Of a stretch of DNA of 64,000 bases, positions 11,219-22,471 are shown one piece after another. Source of the stretch: Xiphydria camelus (Eukaryota > Arthropoda > Insecta > Hymenoptera > Xiphydriidae); assembly GCA_963678675.1 (NCBI GenBank), contig OY783192.1:24964433-25028432 (forward strand), in the 5' to 3' direction. Below the pieces are notes generated by a model, which was not told the origin of the DNA, ran no database searches, and saw only the letters and a program-made list of their open reading frames with translations. The position numbers and the translations under genes were made by a program. Position 1 is the stretch's first letter; each line of letters opens with the position of its first letter.

Positions 11219-11748
11219 AACAGGGGAGGTGTTGTGCGACCATAACTTTCCATGCTCCAATTCTGTAGTCCACCTAGTATCTTATCATCATTTCTATTGA
11301 ATGGCACCTAGCATCGTATCATCATCCGTATTGAATGCCGCCCAGTATCATTTCCTTCCAAATATTGTTCCTAGATTCGTTTTTTTTCGACTCCTGATCG
11401 ACCTTTGAATGTAACCTAGATACGGCAACATATGTACCTCCAGAAAATTCCACCTACTTCTCCAGACTCACTGTCCTGATCATAGTCTAATTCATAGTTC
11501 CGTGCGCATCCAATAAAAAGCCATTGTTATCAAACGTATATAAGCGACCGAACTTTTTATCCAAAAAGCACTTACACAGAACCTACAGAGAACTTACATC
11601 GAACTAGACCTATCCGCACGTCTAACTGTCTGCCTGTCTTCTTAACGTTTTCTTCATTCTTGTACAATTATATTTCGTGTGCTACGACATTTGGAATAAA
11701 GATATTTCAAACACCGAAGATATTTGCATCAACTGGAGGAACACAACA
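11219..11748 (+). repeat. Polypurine tract and 3' LTR of the gypsy-like element
   Basis: AACAGGGGAGG at 11,219-11,229 is the polypurine tract that primes plus-strand synthesis. The LTR starts TGTTGTG at 11,230 and ends CACAACA at 11,748, a perfect 7-base inverted pair, giving 519 bp. It contains a TATA-like element (GTATATAAGCG, about 11,540) and AATAAA at about 11,695. The 5' LTR is not in the window, so LTR divergence cannot be measured here. The next 236 bases (11,749-11,984) hold a short open stretch but nothing recognised. Confidence 0.8.
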
Positions 11749-12176
11749 CATGGCCGGGTGATGGCGCGACAGTATGCTACGTTCAACGCCACCGATGGCT
11801 ATCTGATAAATATTGACGTTACGAATTATATTGGCACTGATGGTGCAAAAGTGAATTTTATTATATTTTTAAAAAATGGGAAAAATTTCAATATTTAAAT
11901 TCTTTTCGATGAGTAAAGATTTCTTTACCATTTAGGCTTCTCCGCGCGCATTTCAATCCGCTAAATACAACAATGAATTGTTTATTAACACTAATCGTAC
12001 CAAGCGGGGTCAAATGACCCCTTTTTCGAAATTTACTTTTAAATCGTACATTCATTATTATTTCTTTCGTTCATTTGACTTTCTGTAAATTCTTATATAA
12101 TCTGATTATTCAATTTCTCGCTCTCCATTTTTCTCGTAGCTTATTTTTTATAGCGAAAAATTCTTTATCTACCTTA

Positions 12177-12844
12177 AGCCGGGTTCTCACTAGTCAACTT
12201 TATTGATCAATTTCGTTGAATCTAGGCCATTGAAAGAAAATAGATTAATATGAACATCCGTTCAACGATATTGTTCAATGAAATTGCATTTCAATCAAAG
12301 TGAAAAGCATTTCTACTTTTGGTTGATCAACGAAATTGATTCAATGACATTGAACAGTGATTGCCTGTGAGAACAAGCGTTCAGTCGCGTTGACTTATAC
12401 TTTTAGTCGTGCTGGAAGAGCGTCACTCAATAAAGTATTTTTTTTTGTATAAATGGTGACACTTTCTGTAGAAGTTCTTCACATTTTTCTTGTTATATAT
12501 TCTTAAATGGTTTTTGTATGTATCCAAGGCATCTCTAGCCAATTTCACTAACAGTTTTACTGATGCACCTTCATATCTCCGTCTTACAATCCATGGCCTC
12601 ACCTACCAATGACGAGGTTTTCTTTTTTTCCGGTTTCTCTAATTACGTTTTTCAAATACTCACACACAATAAGAACTCCAGAACGCATAATTTTCTTCTT
12701 TGTAGCCCTTTTTAAAATTATCACCTTCTAGACTGAATATTCAATGTCTTTGAATGATGTGAACGAATTTTGTCTTCAATTCTATGTTCAGTTGTATAGA
12801 TTCAACGACATTGATCAATGAAGATGACTAATGAGAATCCGGCT
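12177..12844. mobile_element. Harbinger-type MITE, TTA duplications
   Basis: Ends AGCCGGGTTCTCACTAG and the complement of AGCCGGATTCTCATTAG; TTA at 12,174-12,176 and 12,845-12,847. The end resembles that of the 7,263 MITE (AGGTTGATTCTCAC), so they may share a transposase source. Internal repeats of TTGATCAA / CAACGA(A/C)ATTGA occur near both ends and in the middle. No coding content. Confidence 0.8.
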
Positions 12845-13230
12845 TTATGTACCACGTAATGGGGTCATTTGACCCCATACAAAGTTTACGTATTTGTCGG
12901 CAGTTCTCCAACTGGAGCCTTAGTTCTAAACTCAAATATGCTTCTGAAATGAAGGTTTTATTTATCTGAATCTGATATGTGTGTTTGGTTTCGGCGCGAG
13001 CACTTGGACGGCCGGATCGGGTCCAGAAGACATAACGCACAAATAAACAAGACTCTTATCGGAGATTCACAAGCATTGCTTCCTCCCACTAGTTCTCTAT
13101 AGCTAAACGAAATAGAAATGCAGTCGTATATTGAGAGTTAAAGATCAGAGCGTATAAAAAATCAAGTTCGACAAGGAGTGATAATACACGACAGTTTCCG
13201 TTACATTGTGACAATTTCTGTTATATTCAA

Positions 13231-13582
13231 TTGGCCTTCTATTTTACTGTAACACCACGAATTTTACGAAGAAGAAAAAGAAAACAACCAGAAGGAATAC
13301 CAAGCAGTTCCAACAATAATTCGCAATCACGAAAGAAATGTCAAGTAAGATTCTGCACAGGCAATAAAACAACTCAAACTTGTACTATATGTCGCACGGA
13401 AAACCAATCAGGTGGGGGCCGTCTGAATTTGAACTCGGCACTGCTTGGACGATGCTCGATTGATTCATTAAGAAATTCAGAAGGCCCCCACCTGATCGGT
13501 TTTCCGTGCGACATATGGTATAATGTGTAAAAGATTTGTCTGCGGGAAATGTACGAAGGAGAAACCAACTATCTGTAAAAAT
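13231..13582 (+). pseudogene. piggyBac transposase C-terminal cysteine-rich domain, interrupted
   Basis: A basic stretch (RRRKRKQPEG) leads to RKKCQVRFCTGNKTTQTCTIC. After a 124-bp MITE the frame continues as CKRFVCGKCTKEKPTICK (about 13,525-13,578). Spacing of the Cys pairs fits the cross-brace zinc domain at the end of piggyBac transposases, which binds the transposon ends. No catalytic DDD part is present nearby. A frameshift accompanies the MITE. Confidence 0.6.
13390..13513. mobile_element. 124-bp hairpin MITE, TA duplications
   Basis: Ends TGTCGCACGGAAAACC / complement, arms about 34 bases, loop about 55; TA at 13,388-13,389 and 13,514-13,515. Lies in the piggyBac tail. Confidence 0.75.
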
Positions 13583-14130
13583 AAGGCTAGGCCGACTCCT
13601 GCTTTAGACGCTTCGTGAGGAACGAGCAGTTGCGCTCTTGTATATGTACTTGTTGGATACTACCGAGAGCCGAGAGGGGTCGGCGCCACCTGGTGTCGGG
13701 TCGCCACAGCGTTACGGGTCGCCACAAAACAGTTCATTATTTAAAAGCGTCACGTGATGTGTTACGAACTGGGTTGCTCGGATCCAGATCAGTAACGGGT
13801 TCGAAAAGAAGGAGGTCCGCTGCCCGTAGTGGGTGGTGGGCGATCACACTCGGAATGAAGATGAACTCGGTAGCCGATGATATGTCAAATGCCTTTATTT
13901 TAATATGGCCAAATTGATGGTCTCTGTGACTAAAACTAGCTATCGAAGCTACGATGTCAAACTATCGATGGAAAAAACGGAAAAGACGGCGTCAATGGCT
14001 CGTTCGGTCCTAATATTATCCCTCAGCGAAGGACTGGGGGAGAAAAAACTGCAAACGGGAAAGGAAAAATCTAAGCGTGGGTAGTGAGTCAGAAGTGGTT
14101 GTAAAAGAGAAAGTCAGTTTTTTCGGGGGT
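13583..14130 (-). repeat. LTR-element leader, primer binding site and part of LTR
   Basis: Positions 13,583-13,720 share stretches with the leader at 9,145-9,310 (AAGGCTAGGCCGACTCCTG, TACCGAGAGCCGA). On the minus strand TGGCGACCCG (13,724-13,715) is the Arg-type primer binding site, so LTR sequence should extend upward from 13,725; AATAAAG at 13,899-13,893 (minus) fits the R region. The outer LTR end was not located. Confidence 0.45.
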
Positions 14131-14397
14131 GCATCTACGATGGTTGGAGAGGAAAGCGTCTAGGAATCGGCGATGGTTTGGAGGAGAAAAAGGTCGAAAT
14201 ACTCGGAGCGTACCTGTGTATACCGCGGGGGGAACGATAATCCGTGATGCAGAGGGAAGCGTGGTTGCGCTGAGCGTAACAGATGTAAAATTGAAAATTG
14301 TGAATTCTTCGCCGTCTTGCGAATTTCCTCACTTTCTAACCCTATCTAATTTCAGCCTGAGAATCTCATTGTAAATAGATATTTGATAAGTCAAAGA

Positions 14398-15093
14398 AAC
14401 ATATGAGGCTAAACTTATTCACCAGGAAAGGAACTTTAATCGCCATTATCTTATTATCTATGAACTTTAGGCCCACATCGATGTAAGATACTTTGTTGTT
14501 TCTAAAAATACGTGTGTGTATAATAACATATAATATAAAACAGTTTTTATAGAAAAATTGTTAGATGTGAAACATCGAAATTGTTCTTTGTAGAAAGTAT
14601 GCGATAGGAAGGATGGACCACGCGTCCGTCGAAAGAACACGTGCGCCAGTGCGCATTTGTATTTATGACTGTGATGCTATTAAACGGTACGAACCGTTGT
14701 GTCTAATTCAAAAAGTGCATTTAGTTTACTCTCTCTTCACTCTGCCATCGGTCGCTGTTCCGTCTCGTGATAAACGGAATTCGACACAACGGTTCCTACC
14801 GTTTAATAGTATCACAGTCATAAATACAAATGCGCACTGGCGCACGTGTTCTTTCGACGGACGCGTGGTCCATCCTTCCTATCGCATGCTTTCTACAAAG
14901 AAGAATTTCGATGTTTCACATCTAACAATTTTTCTATAAAAACTGTTTTATATTATATGTTATTATACACACCCGTATTTTTATCTACAACAAAGTATCT
15001 TACATCGATGTGGGCCTGAAGTTCATAGATAATGAGATAATGACGATTAAAGTTCCTTTCCTGTGGTGAATAAGTTTAGCCTTATATGGTATT
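14398..15093. mobile_element. About 700-bp fold-back repeat
   Basis: Two arms of about 310 bases (14,398-14,713; 14,782-15,093) are near-perfect inverted copies around a loop centred near 14,748. Ends read CATATGAGGCTAAAC and the complement of CCATATAAGGCTAAAC. The target duplication is not clear. An open stretch across the loop is a by-product of the palindrome. The stretch 15,094-15,750 holds nothing recognised. Confidence 0.75.
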
Positions 15094-16252
15094 TTGTTAG
15101 ATAACCCCTTCATCCACTTACTCCTTCAATTCTGATTAACCTCTAGAACGGTCCACCCTATAAACGGTTAAGACGTAACGCTATAGTAGGGGATCTCAGG
15201 TTATACCCGACTCGATTCTGATTTCTTGATTCAAGGAATATCTGTTTGATACTAGTTATTATTGCTCTCAGTGTAGGTTTCGTAGATAACGTGGTCAAGT
15301 ATTTTTAATTTTCCCTCGAGGCGTTTTTTCTCTACCGAGATTCTAGACTAACACTCGCTAGATTGCTCTCAATGCTGGGACAGCTCTAGCGAGAGTAAAT
15401 CTAGCTTAAAAAAATAGAAGTATGTGGCATACTTTTAAATCTACTTTATATTTTGATTCGTTGATATTTGTTTGCGGCAGCACACTGCCTATAATTATGG
15501 AGCATTCGCCGGGTCGTTGTATTTCAACAACATTTCTCACATGATTCTCGTTAGATAGTTCTTTTCCTTTCGTCCTCACGGTTTCACAAAGGACATTTTC
15601 GTTAATTGGAATGAATCCGAAAGAAATAAACTTTTCTACTTGTCTATAAATAATTAATTTCTTTACTTTATTATGTACACCCGGCGTCTCGGATTCTGTT
15701 GCTGGGGAATTTTTTAAATGTTATTTTAACATTGAAAATGTTTATGTTCGTATATGGGGGCCAAGTTACGAGTTTTCGTTCAAGGCCAAAAGACAGCGAT
15801 GTCGCGATCTCGTGTGACGCGATCTCGTGTGGCCATGAAAACAGGTGTGAGGAGTATGTTCAACTGTTATAATACCGTACTCGCTTACACTGGTGAACGG
15901 TCGTGCGCGCACGCGATCGGTCGACGATTAAAATTGATTTCAAATCGCTTCGAGAGAAACTATATCAATTTATCCGGAAGCACGCCGGACACATCGGTTC
16001 TTTCGTACGCGAAGAAGTTCGTGGGATAAAAAATTTCGGTAAATTTTAATTCGATTCATTGGGAGGTGCAGTCCGAAAGTCCGGTTCCGGGGGAGTCTCG
16101 CGGAACGTCTCAGAGCATGCGAGAAGTCGGAGCATTCTAGTCGGAGAGGTGAGCTTTTGGAGTGTACTTTCTTCCGCGCGTGTGATCCCAAGCCGAGTTT
16201 ACATAATGCGTAAAATTTCCAATCGATGCCAGGAATCGAAAGTTCATCGACG

Positions 16253-16337
16253 ATGTCCATCGTCATGACGACGCGTCGCGGCGAGACGTTCGATTATTTC
16301 GCGGAGGAGTTGAAAATCGTACCCAGCACCGAATCGC
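16253..16337 (+). other. Possible first coding exon of an unidentified host gene
   Basis: From the ATG at 16,253 there are 28 codons with GC-rich third positions, reading MTTRRGETFDYFAEEL and on to PSTES. It is preceded by a CpG-rich stretch (15,750-16,250) that could be a promoter or 5' UTR. The codon use and peptide look unlike the surrounding repeats. The frame is cut at 16,340 by the long pogo-like element, and nothing after that element continues it. Not recognised; a weak call. Confidence 0.25.
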
Positions 16338-17363
16338 TTACAAGGAGTGTTAGGTAGGTGTCCGCCTCCGATTTCGATCTCCTTGTAATATGTTATAGTC
16401 CACTAAAAACTAAGAGATAAGTATTTTTTCTTATCGGCCCATAAAGGGTTTTAAGGGGTGAAACCGACCCCCAAAGTCAGGACCAACATCGGGTGGTTCT
16501 GCAGTTTCAGGTAGAAACACCGAACCTACGGGAACGAAATCCATGGCAAATTATTCATTATAACGAGTAATGAAAATACACGTTAATCTGCCAATGGGGG
16601 TGTAAGGGAAGGGGGTGAACTACCCCTTCAAAACCAATTTTCTTGCCGTGATAGAAAAATTGTATTTTCTATTTTGATCGGACCATTTGCATTTTGTAGA
16701 GGGTAAAAAATTAAGGAACACGTGTTTTTGCATTTCAACGAAGTCCCGCTCTAAAGGGATTGCTTACCCCCTGATTCTGAACTCGATTATCGTGCTATTA
16801 TAACTATAACTTTTTCTTTCTAGTGTTGCATTAGTACTTAAATAATCGAATTTACGTCAATATTACGGATTTTAATTCCATTTTAACATTTAACCATCGG
16901 TGCTATTTGTATACATGTACTTACATATAACCTGATGAATTTCATATGTCAGGTATAATAGTCTCATTTGCGCCATTTCTTGGCCCGTATGTATGATGTC
17001 ATTTTATCTCTAGCAGATTACTTTTCATTATCACGTTTCCGGCATTTAATTCAGAGGTGTGGCCCTTACGCCTATTGTCCAAATATAGTCAGATATATTT
17101 TTATGGCTCAATAAACAAAAAGAATAGATATCTCTAATTTAATCCTTTACTGCGACATTCGTCCGTAATCAAAGGTATCTGATGATTATTTTTATCTTAT
17201 CGGATCTTTGGAACAATGGATTTGTAGCTGACGCAATTCATTGCCAGAATACGGTGCCCTCATGCTATTGATGTCAAATTTAATATCATTTATTTTTATT
17301 AACAAATTAAATGAAATACATGTATCTCTTCCAATTAATATAAATACTTTGTGACATGTGTTA

Positions 17364-19095
17364 TTAGGGTTTATAGGTTTCACAGTAGTGATACTCATCG
17401 AAAAAGTGTTTAAAACATAGTGATTTCTTACACCAAGAACACCTTACTATTGCTACTTCCGTACAGCCTTCAATTTCACATTTCGGTAGAGATGAATCCC
17501 CAAATGCAAAAGGAACAGGATTGTCAAATTGTTCTGGTTTTTCATTTGTATAATTGCTTTTGAACCAAGCATATCGAAACAAGTTTTGATACCGTGGCGA
17601 AGATAATTGATTATGTACTAATGATTGTAGTTTAATTATATTATTTCTCAAATGTAAATTGAGATCATGATTAAGAAGCAAAACAGCATCAGAAAAATGT
17701 CGAACGTAATTTTTCCACACTCTGAATCCGAACACATCGAGGGGTTGAATTTTTCCTGTTGTTCCTGCCGGTATGATTTTTATTGTGAGAGTTTTTCCAA
17801 GAGGTGTAGCTGCTTTCGCAGCTTCTGGACAATGACCAGTCCAAGAATCTATCAAGAGAGTAGACTCTTTTGACCAACACTTGGGAAGAAAACCTTTTCC
17901 AACCAGATTTTGAAATGGTCTGTAAGAATAGATAATGCATTGTAAAGTATCGTCATTAGCATATCCATTTTTAACTCAAGATTATGTTTACATTATAGCA
18001 AGTTTAATAAATTACGTAATACCTGATGTAAGTTTTCCAGATTTCGATGCAGTTACGTAAACATTGGCAGGTTTGAATAGGTTGCTCTCAACTATCGGGC
18101 CGAAATTTCCCGATTTCTCCTTCATAACCATAAAAAGCGGTGATAGTAATTTTCCATCTGCCGATATCGTTGGTTCTATAGTGTAACTGTGAGTTGTTGA
18201 AGAAACTGATTGTACAAGGCATTCTTCTTGTTTTGTTCCCTGAATGGCCAATGTTCTGCCCGAATGAATTTCCAACTGGAAGCCACTTTGATCAGCATTA
18301 TATATGTTATTTACACCGTATTCTTTTATAAGAGATTTGATATCTTTTACAAAATGTTGAGCACTCTCTTGTAGATCTTCTTTTTGTTCCAGAGTTTTTC
18401 GGGTAATGAACTTATTAATTTTGCGCGATGTAATACGGGGTGTACTTTTTTAAAATTCCATAACCACCAACGAGAAGCTTTAAATCGGAAATCTTCATAT
18501 CCTATTTCTCTTTCTGTGCTTGTAAGGCCCATCTTCGAAGATCCATATCGTGAACAATTAAATGAGAATCTAGAGCAGCCTTCATATTATTCAAGGTATG
18601 TTCGGAAATCCGTGCCAATTTTTCAATATACGTTCCACCTTGATTAATTTGGTGTGCCCATCGACGCAGTTGTCTGGCAGATTTCACTCTCTTGAAACGA
18701 TGTTGTACGGTGTTAATGGACAGATTTTTTCTTTTCTTCCCACTTCTCCAAAATTCCACTGCATTACTTTTGTACTCGTAACTCAAGTCTTCGTCATCAC
18801 TGGTGCACCTGTCAGGAGAGTGTTCAGGACTCCAGTCCAAATTCGTCTTATCTTCAATCGCAGTTGATTCCCATTCTTTAAAAGGTTCTTGAAAGTCCAG
18901 AGTGATTTCTTCCACAACTTCAACTCCATTGTATTCATTCATATCATCGAATAAAATTCTCTCGAAACTATCTTTCAATTCGAGCTCCTCATTGTTTACA
19001 GGACTGTCGGGGATATTTGCTCCTTCAAACGTAAGCAGCAAAAGACGTATAACGTTAAGTGGGTTAACTTTCATTATCACACGAGAAATGTGCAC
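17364..19095 (-). pseudogene. Pogo/Tigger-like DD36D transposase, broken
   Basis: Minus strand, start about 19,095. An acidic N-terminal part of about 150 residues comes first, then a CENP-B-type helix-turn-helix (FKASRWWLWNFKKVHPVLHR, about 18,490-18,430) after a frame change. The catalytic core follows: NADQSGFQLE (about 18,300), LLIDSWTGH (about 17,860) and QPLDV (about 17,745), the last two Asp separated by 36 residues. The C-terminus has a Cys/His cluster (CEIEGC, CSWCKKSLC, HFFDEYHYC). The family cuts and pastes DNA at TA-containing targets. At least two frameshifts and a gap around 17,940-18,010 break it; some gaps could be introns. Confidence 0.72.
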
Positions 19096-19543
19096 AAAAG
19101 AAAGACCGTTCTCCGTTAACGAACTGAACTGGTACTGACAAAAAATACTTATCGTGGGTGACGGGCACTATACTTATAAGTGCCGATAAGATAACAATAA
19201 TCATCAGATACCTTTGATTACGGACGAATGTCGCAGTAAAGGATTAAATTAGAGATATCTATTCTTTTTGTTTATTGAGCCATAAAAATATATCTGACTA
19301 TATTTGGACAATAGGCGTAAGGGCCACACCTCTGAATTAAATGCCGGAAACGTGATATTGAAAAGTAATGTGCTAGAGATAAAATGACATCATATATACG
19401 GGCCAAGAAATGGCGCAAATGAGACTATTATACCTGACATATGAAATTCATCAGGTTATATGTAAGTACATGTATACAAATAGCACCGATGGTTAAATGT
19501 TAAAATGGAATAAAAATCCGTAATATTGACGTAAATTCGATTA

Positions 19544-20145
19544 CACAGGTTTACAAAAAAAAAAGTCCGGACTATTTGACCGGACCATGGTATTCCGAGA
19601 TATTTTTGCGTCCTGAATCCGATCCCGAGGTCATCTGAGCCCCATTACGTCAGAAAAACGAGATTTCAAGGTCATTTAGAGGTTAAAATGACCATTTTTT
19701 GGAACTGGACCCGGGACAATTTCTCAAGCGACCTGTTGAGTTGGAAGGTACCTGTTTAGGTCTTGAATACCTTCCAAACATTGGAATGGAGTCCTAAATC
19801 TCGACCGGGACTATCACAGAACCACCCCAGTGGATAAAATGTTGCCATGATCGTTGTATCTCGCGGATTACGATCTCCCTGTCAAGGCATCCAATTCCGG
19901 CGATCCGTTCACTGTGACATATTGACAGTGGACCCAGCACTGACCTTAATGGCCTTAGAGCCTTGGAGTCATGCTCTGGGTGCTGCTCAGGGCAGTCCCA
20001 TTTCCTTATTTATTTATTTCGAAATCTCGTTTTTCTGACGTGATGGGGCTCAGATGACCTCGGGATCGGATTCAGGACGCAAAAATACCTCGGAATACCA
20101 TGGTCCGGTCAAATAGTCCGGACTTTTTTTTTTTGTAAACCTGTG
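19544..20145. mobile_element. 602-bp fold-back insertion with verified empty site
   Basis: Ends CACAGGTTTAC / complement, next to A/T runs; TTA at 19,541-19,543 and 20,146-20,148. The other arm of the host element (around 16,835-16,850) preserves the uninterrupted site with one TTA. Inner arms of about 130 bases surround a loop. CAC ends with 3-bp duplication would suit a CACTA-type element and the TTA target a Harbinger; undecided. Confidence 0.82.
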
Positions 20146-20180
20146 TTATTTAAGTACTAATGCAACACTAGAAAGAAAAA

Positions 20181-20802
20181 GTTATAGTTATAATAGCACG
20201 ATAATCGAGTTCAGAATCAGGAGGTAAGTAATCCCTTTAGAGCGGGATTTCGTTGAAATGCAAAAACACGTGTTTCTTAATTTTTTACCCTCTACAAAAT
20301 GCAAATGGTCCGATCAAAACAGAAATTATAATTTTTCTATCACGGCAAGAAAATTGGTTTTGAAGGGGTAGTTCACCCCCTTCCCTTACACTCCCATTGG
20401 CAGATTAACGTGTATTTTCATTACTCGTTATAATGAATAATTTGCCATGGATCTCGTTCCCGTAGGTTCGGTGTTTCTACCTGAAACTGCAGTTATAGTT
20501 ATAATAGCACGATAATCGAGTTCAGAATCAGGGGGTAAGTAATCCCTTTAGAGCGGGATTTCGTTGAAATGCAAAAACACGTGTTCCTTAATTTTTTACC
20601 CTCTACAAAATGCAAATGGTCCGATCAAAATAGAAATTACAATTTTTTTATCACGGCAAGAAAATTGGTTTTGAAGGGGTAGTTCACTCCCTTCCCTTAC
20701 ACCCCCATTGGCAGATTAACGTGTATTTTCATTACTCGTTATAATGAATAATTTGCCATGGATCTCGTTCCCGTAGGTTCGGTGTTTCTACCTGAAACTG
20801 CA
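20181..20802. repeat. 311-bp tandem duplication in the right arm
   Basis: The block starting GTTATAGTTATAATAGCACG recurs at 20,492 and runs to CTGAAACTGCAG each time. The left arm has one copy. The two units differ at only a few bases, so the duplication is younger than the arms. Confidence 0.85.
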
Positions 20803-21015
20803 GAAGCACCCGATGTTGGTCCTGACTTTGGGGGTCGGTTTCACCCCTTAAAACCCTTTATGGGCCGATAAGAAAAAATACGTATCTCTTAGTTTTTAGT
20901 GGACTACAACATATTACAAGGAGATCGAAATCGGAGGCGGACACCTACCTAACACTCCTTGTTAGTACAGTAGCGCGTCATTTGATGGGACGATAGGCGC
21001 GTTTATTTTGTAGCT

Positions 21016-22448
21016 ATGGATTCTAAAAGTTTGAGAAATAGCGAAAAGTGTAAGCGATATCGAGAGCGCAAACGTTTACGCGAGGTTGATTCTAATGAGT
21101 TGAGTGCGAGAACGCCGTTAACAAAAAGTGAACGAAATAGGTGGTACCGTGAGCGTATCAAGATACGCAAACTTGAAAGTTCTGGTGTTCACCCAGATAT
21201 TGTTTATAATAATAGTGAGAATAACACTTCTCAACGTGTAAATAATGACAGTAAAGTGGTACAGGGAAAAAATGACAGTGAAGTGGTACAGGTAGAGGTT
21301 CCTTCCTCATTAGATATTTGTACTAATTTTTGGCGCGTACGCGAAAACGTGGGGCAGCCACAAAGAAAACGATTTAATGTTAAAGTATACTTTAAAGAGT
21401 ATATGGATAAACATTTTTTTTCGGATAAATTGGACGATTATTGTCGCGTGTGTGATCGCATTTGGTGGACGAGCAGATTAACACACCTTCGAATTGATAC
21501 GACCATATACGATTTCGTGAAATCATTAAGTTACTATGACATGCAAGAGCCGTTCATGGTGTGTTCTAATTGTTGTACGTTTCTGCGGCGTAAGAAAATT
21601 CCTTCCTTGGCAACCTTTAATGGGTACTTTTATCCTGAAATTCCTAAATATTTGCCCGATTTATGTCCGTTATCTGAGCGTCTTATTTCGCCTCGCATAC
21701 CTTTTATGCAAATTCGTCATATTAGATATTTTGCTGGTTCTCGGCGTTTAATCGGTCAAGTTGCAAATGTGCCTGTAGATATCAATTATACGGTTATGGC
21801 ATTACCGCGGCGTTTGGAAGATGATTTCACTTTTAACGTATGCCTCAAACGAAAATTACTTCATAAAAGTTCGTATATGGCGGGGTGTATTTCTAAAACA
21901 AATATAAAAATGTGGCTCAAAGAATTAGTGAAAACACCATTGTACCGAAAATACAATATCGTGATACATGAGTCATTTTTCCACAATAACTGTTCTGATG
22001 ACGAAGAGGATGATGGTACCTTGCGTTACACCCATCTCCTTGCAAACAGCCATCGCAATATCGATATTAATATTCGGCGAACTATTGAACAAGTTACTAA
22101 ACATAATGAACGTCGCATGACATCAGAAGAAATCTTATCGAGGATGCAGGAAACATTGTTTTGGGGAGAAGATATGATTCTTGATATGGCTCCGGGACAG
22201 CATACTCGACCATTCGCCTTATCATTCGATGCGGACGCTGAGGAATTGTCTTTTCCCATGATTTATTTCAGTCAACCACGAGAGTTTACGGTGCAAGCTA
22301 CTGCTTATTCGATGGCTACAAGTGAGATAAGAAGACGCGATCGACGTGGAGTCAAGTCTAATCATATTTTGTACATGGCCGCAAAGATAATGAGATTCCG
22401 TGTTATAGATAGTCTAAATGTAATGTTCCGAGCGAATAATTCTAACGT
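21016..22448 (+). pseudogene. Helentron Rep/helicase, N-terminal region
   Basis: ATG at 21,016; begins MDSKSLRNSEKCKRYRERKR, the basic KRYRERK-type start common in Helitron proteins. Cys pairs at YCRVCDRIWW (about 21,440) and MVCSNCCTFLRRKK (about 21,555) suggest a zinc-binding region. The Helitron-like N domain follows (RRLIGQVANVPVD; HKSSYMAGCISKTNIKMWL). The frame is open for about 478 codons until a CA dinucleotide run at 22,449-22,471 shifts it. Confidence 0.85.
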
Positions 22449-22471
22449 TCACACACACACACACACACACA
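22449..22471. repeat. CA dinucleotide repeat causing a coding frameshift
   Basis: About 11 CA units sit between RANNSN and the continuation of the Rep protein. The frame before and after differs, so slippage of this repeat most likely inactivated the gene. Before the run the frame is clean. Confidence 0.8.

Larger units (their letters stand above)
841..11748 (+). mobile_element. Gypsy/errantivirus-like retroelement with env, 5' part missing, heavily interrupted
   Basis: In order on the plus strand: reverse transcriptase (841-1,115 and 2,892-3,430), RNase H (about 3,270-3,740), integrase (about 4,164-5,620), env (5,602-11,068 in pieces), polypurine tract and 3' LTR (11,230-11,748). Gag, protease and the 5' LTR are not in the window; the 5' side is cut off by the composite repeat. 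Five insertions split it: a TA-flanked element at 1,116, a small remnant at 3,786, a Harbinger MITE at 7,263, the composite repeat at 8,226, and the lost 5' side. Frameshifts and stops make it non-functional. Confidence 0.85.
11985..13582 (+). mobile_element. piggyBac-type remnant with inserted MITEs
   Basis: A TTAA at 11,985 is followed within 15 bases by the palindrome GGGGTCAAATGACCCC (12,007). A sister palindrome GGGGTCATTTGACCCC lies at 12,862, and a piggyBac-like cysteine tail is encoded at 13,231-13,582. Similar GGGGTCA palindromes flank the clear piggyBac MITE at 57,945. A Harbinger MITE (12,177) and a short TA MITE (13,390) interrupt it. The right terminus was not found; an LTR leader fragment begins at 13,583. 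Confidence 0.5.
16341..20961 (-). mobile_element. Pogo-like transposon with long inverted arms
   Basis: Ends CAAGGAGTGTTAGGTAGG / complement, with TTA on each side (16,338-16,340; 20,962-20,964); a TA duplication is the alternative reading. Left arm 16,341-17,206; right arm 19,183-20,961, longer because it has a 602-bp insertion (19,544-20,145) and a 311-bp tandem duplication. The unique centre (17,207-19,182) encodes a broken transposase on the minus strand. Both arms contain AATTCGATTA / TTTAAGTAC flanks that show the empty site of the insertion. Confidence 0.8.

Noticed and set aside
11677..11898. 73-codon ORF across the 3' LTR end
   Set aside because: It starts inside the LTR and shows no recognisable domain; open by chance.
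14613..14939. 108-codon ORF
   Set aside because: It spans the centre of a 700-bp palindrome and reads the same arm twice in opposite sense; not a gene.
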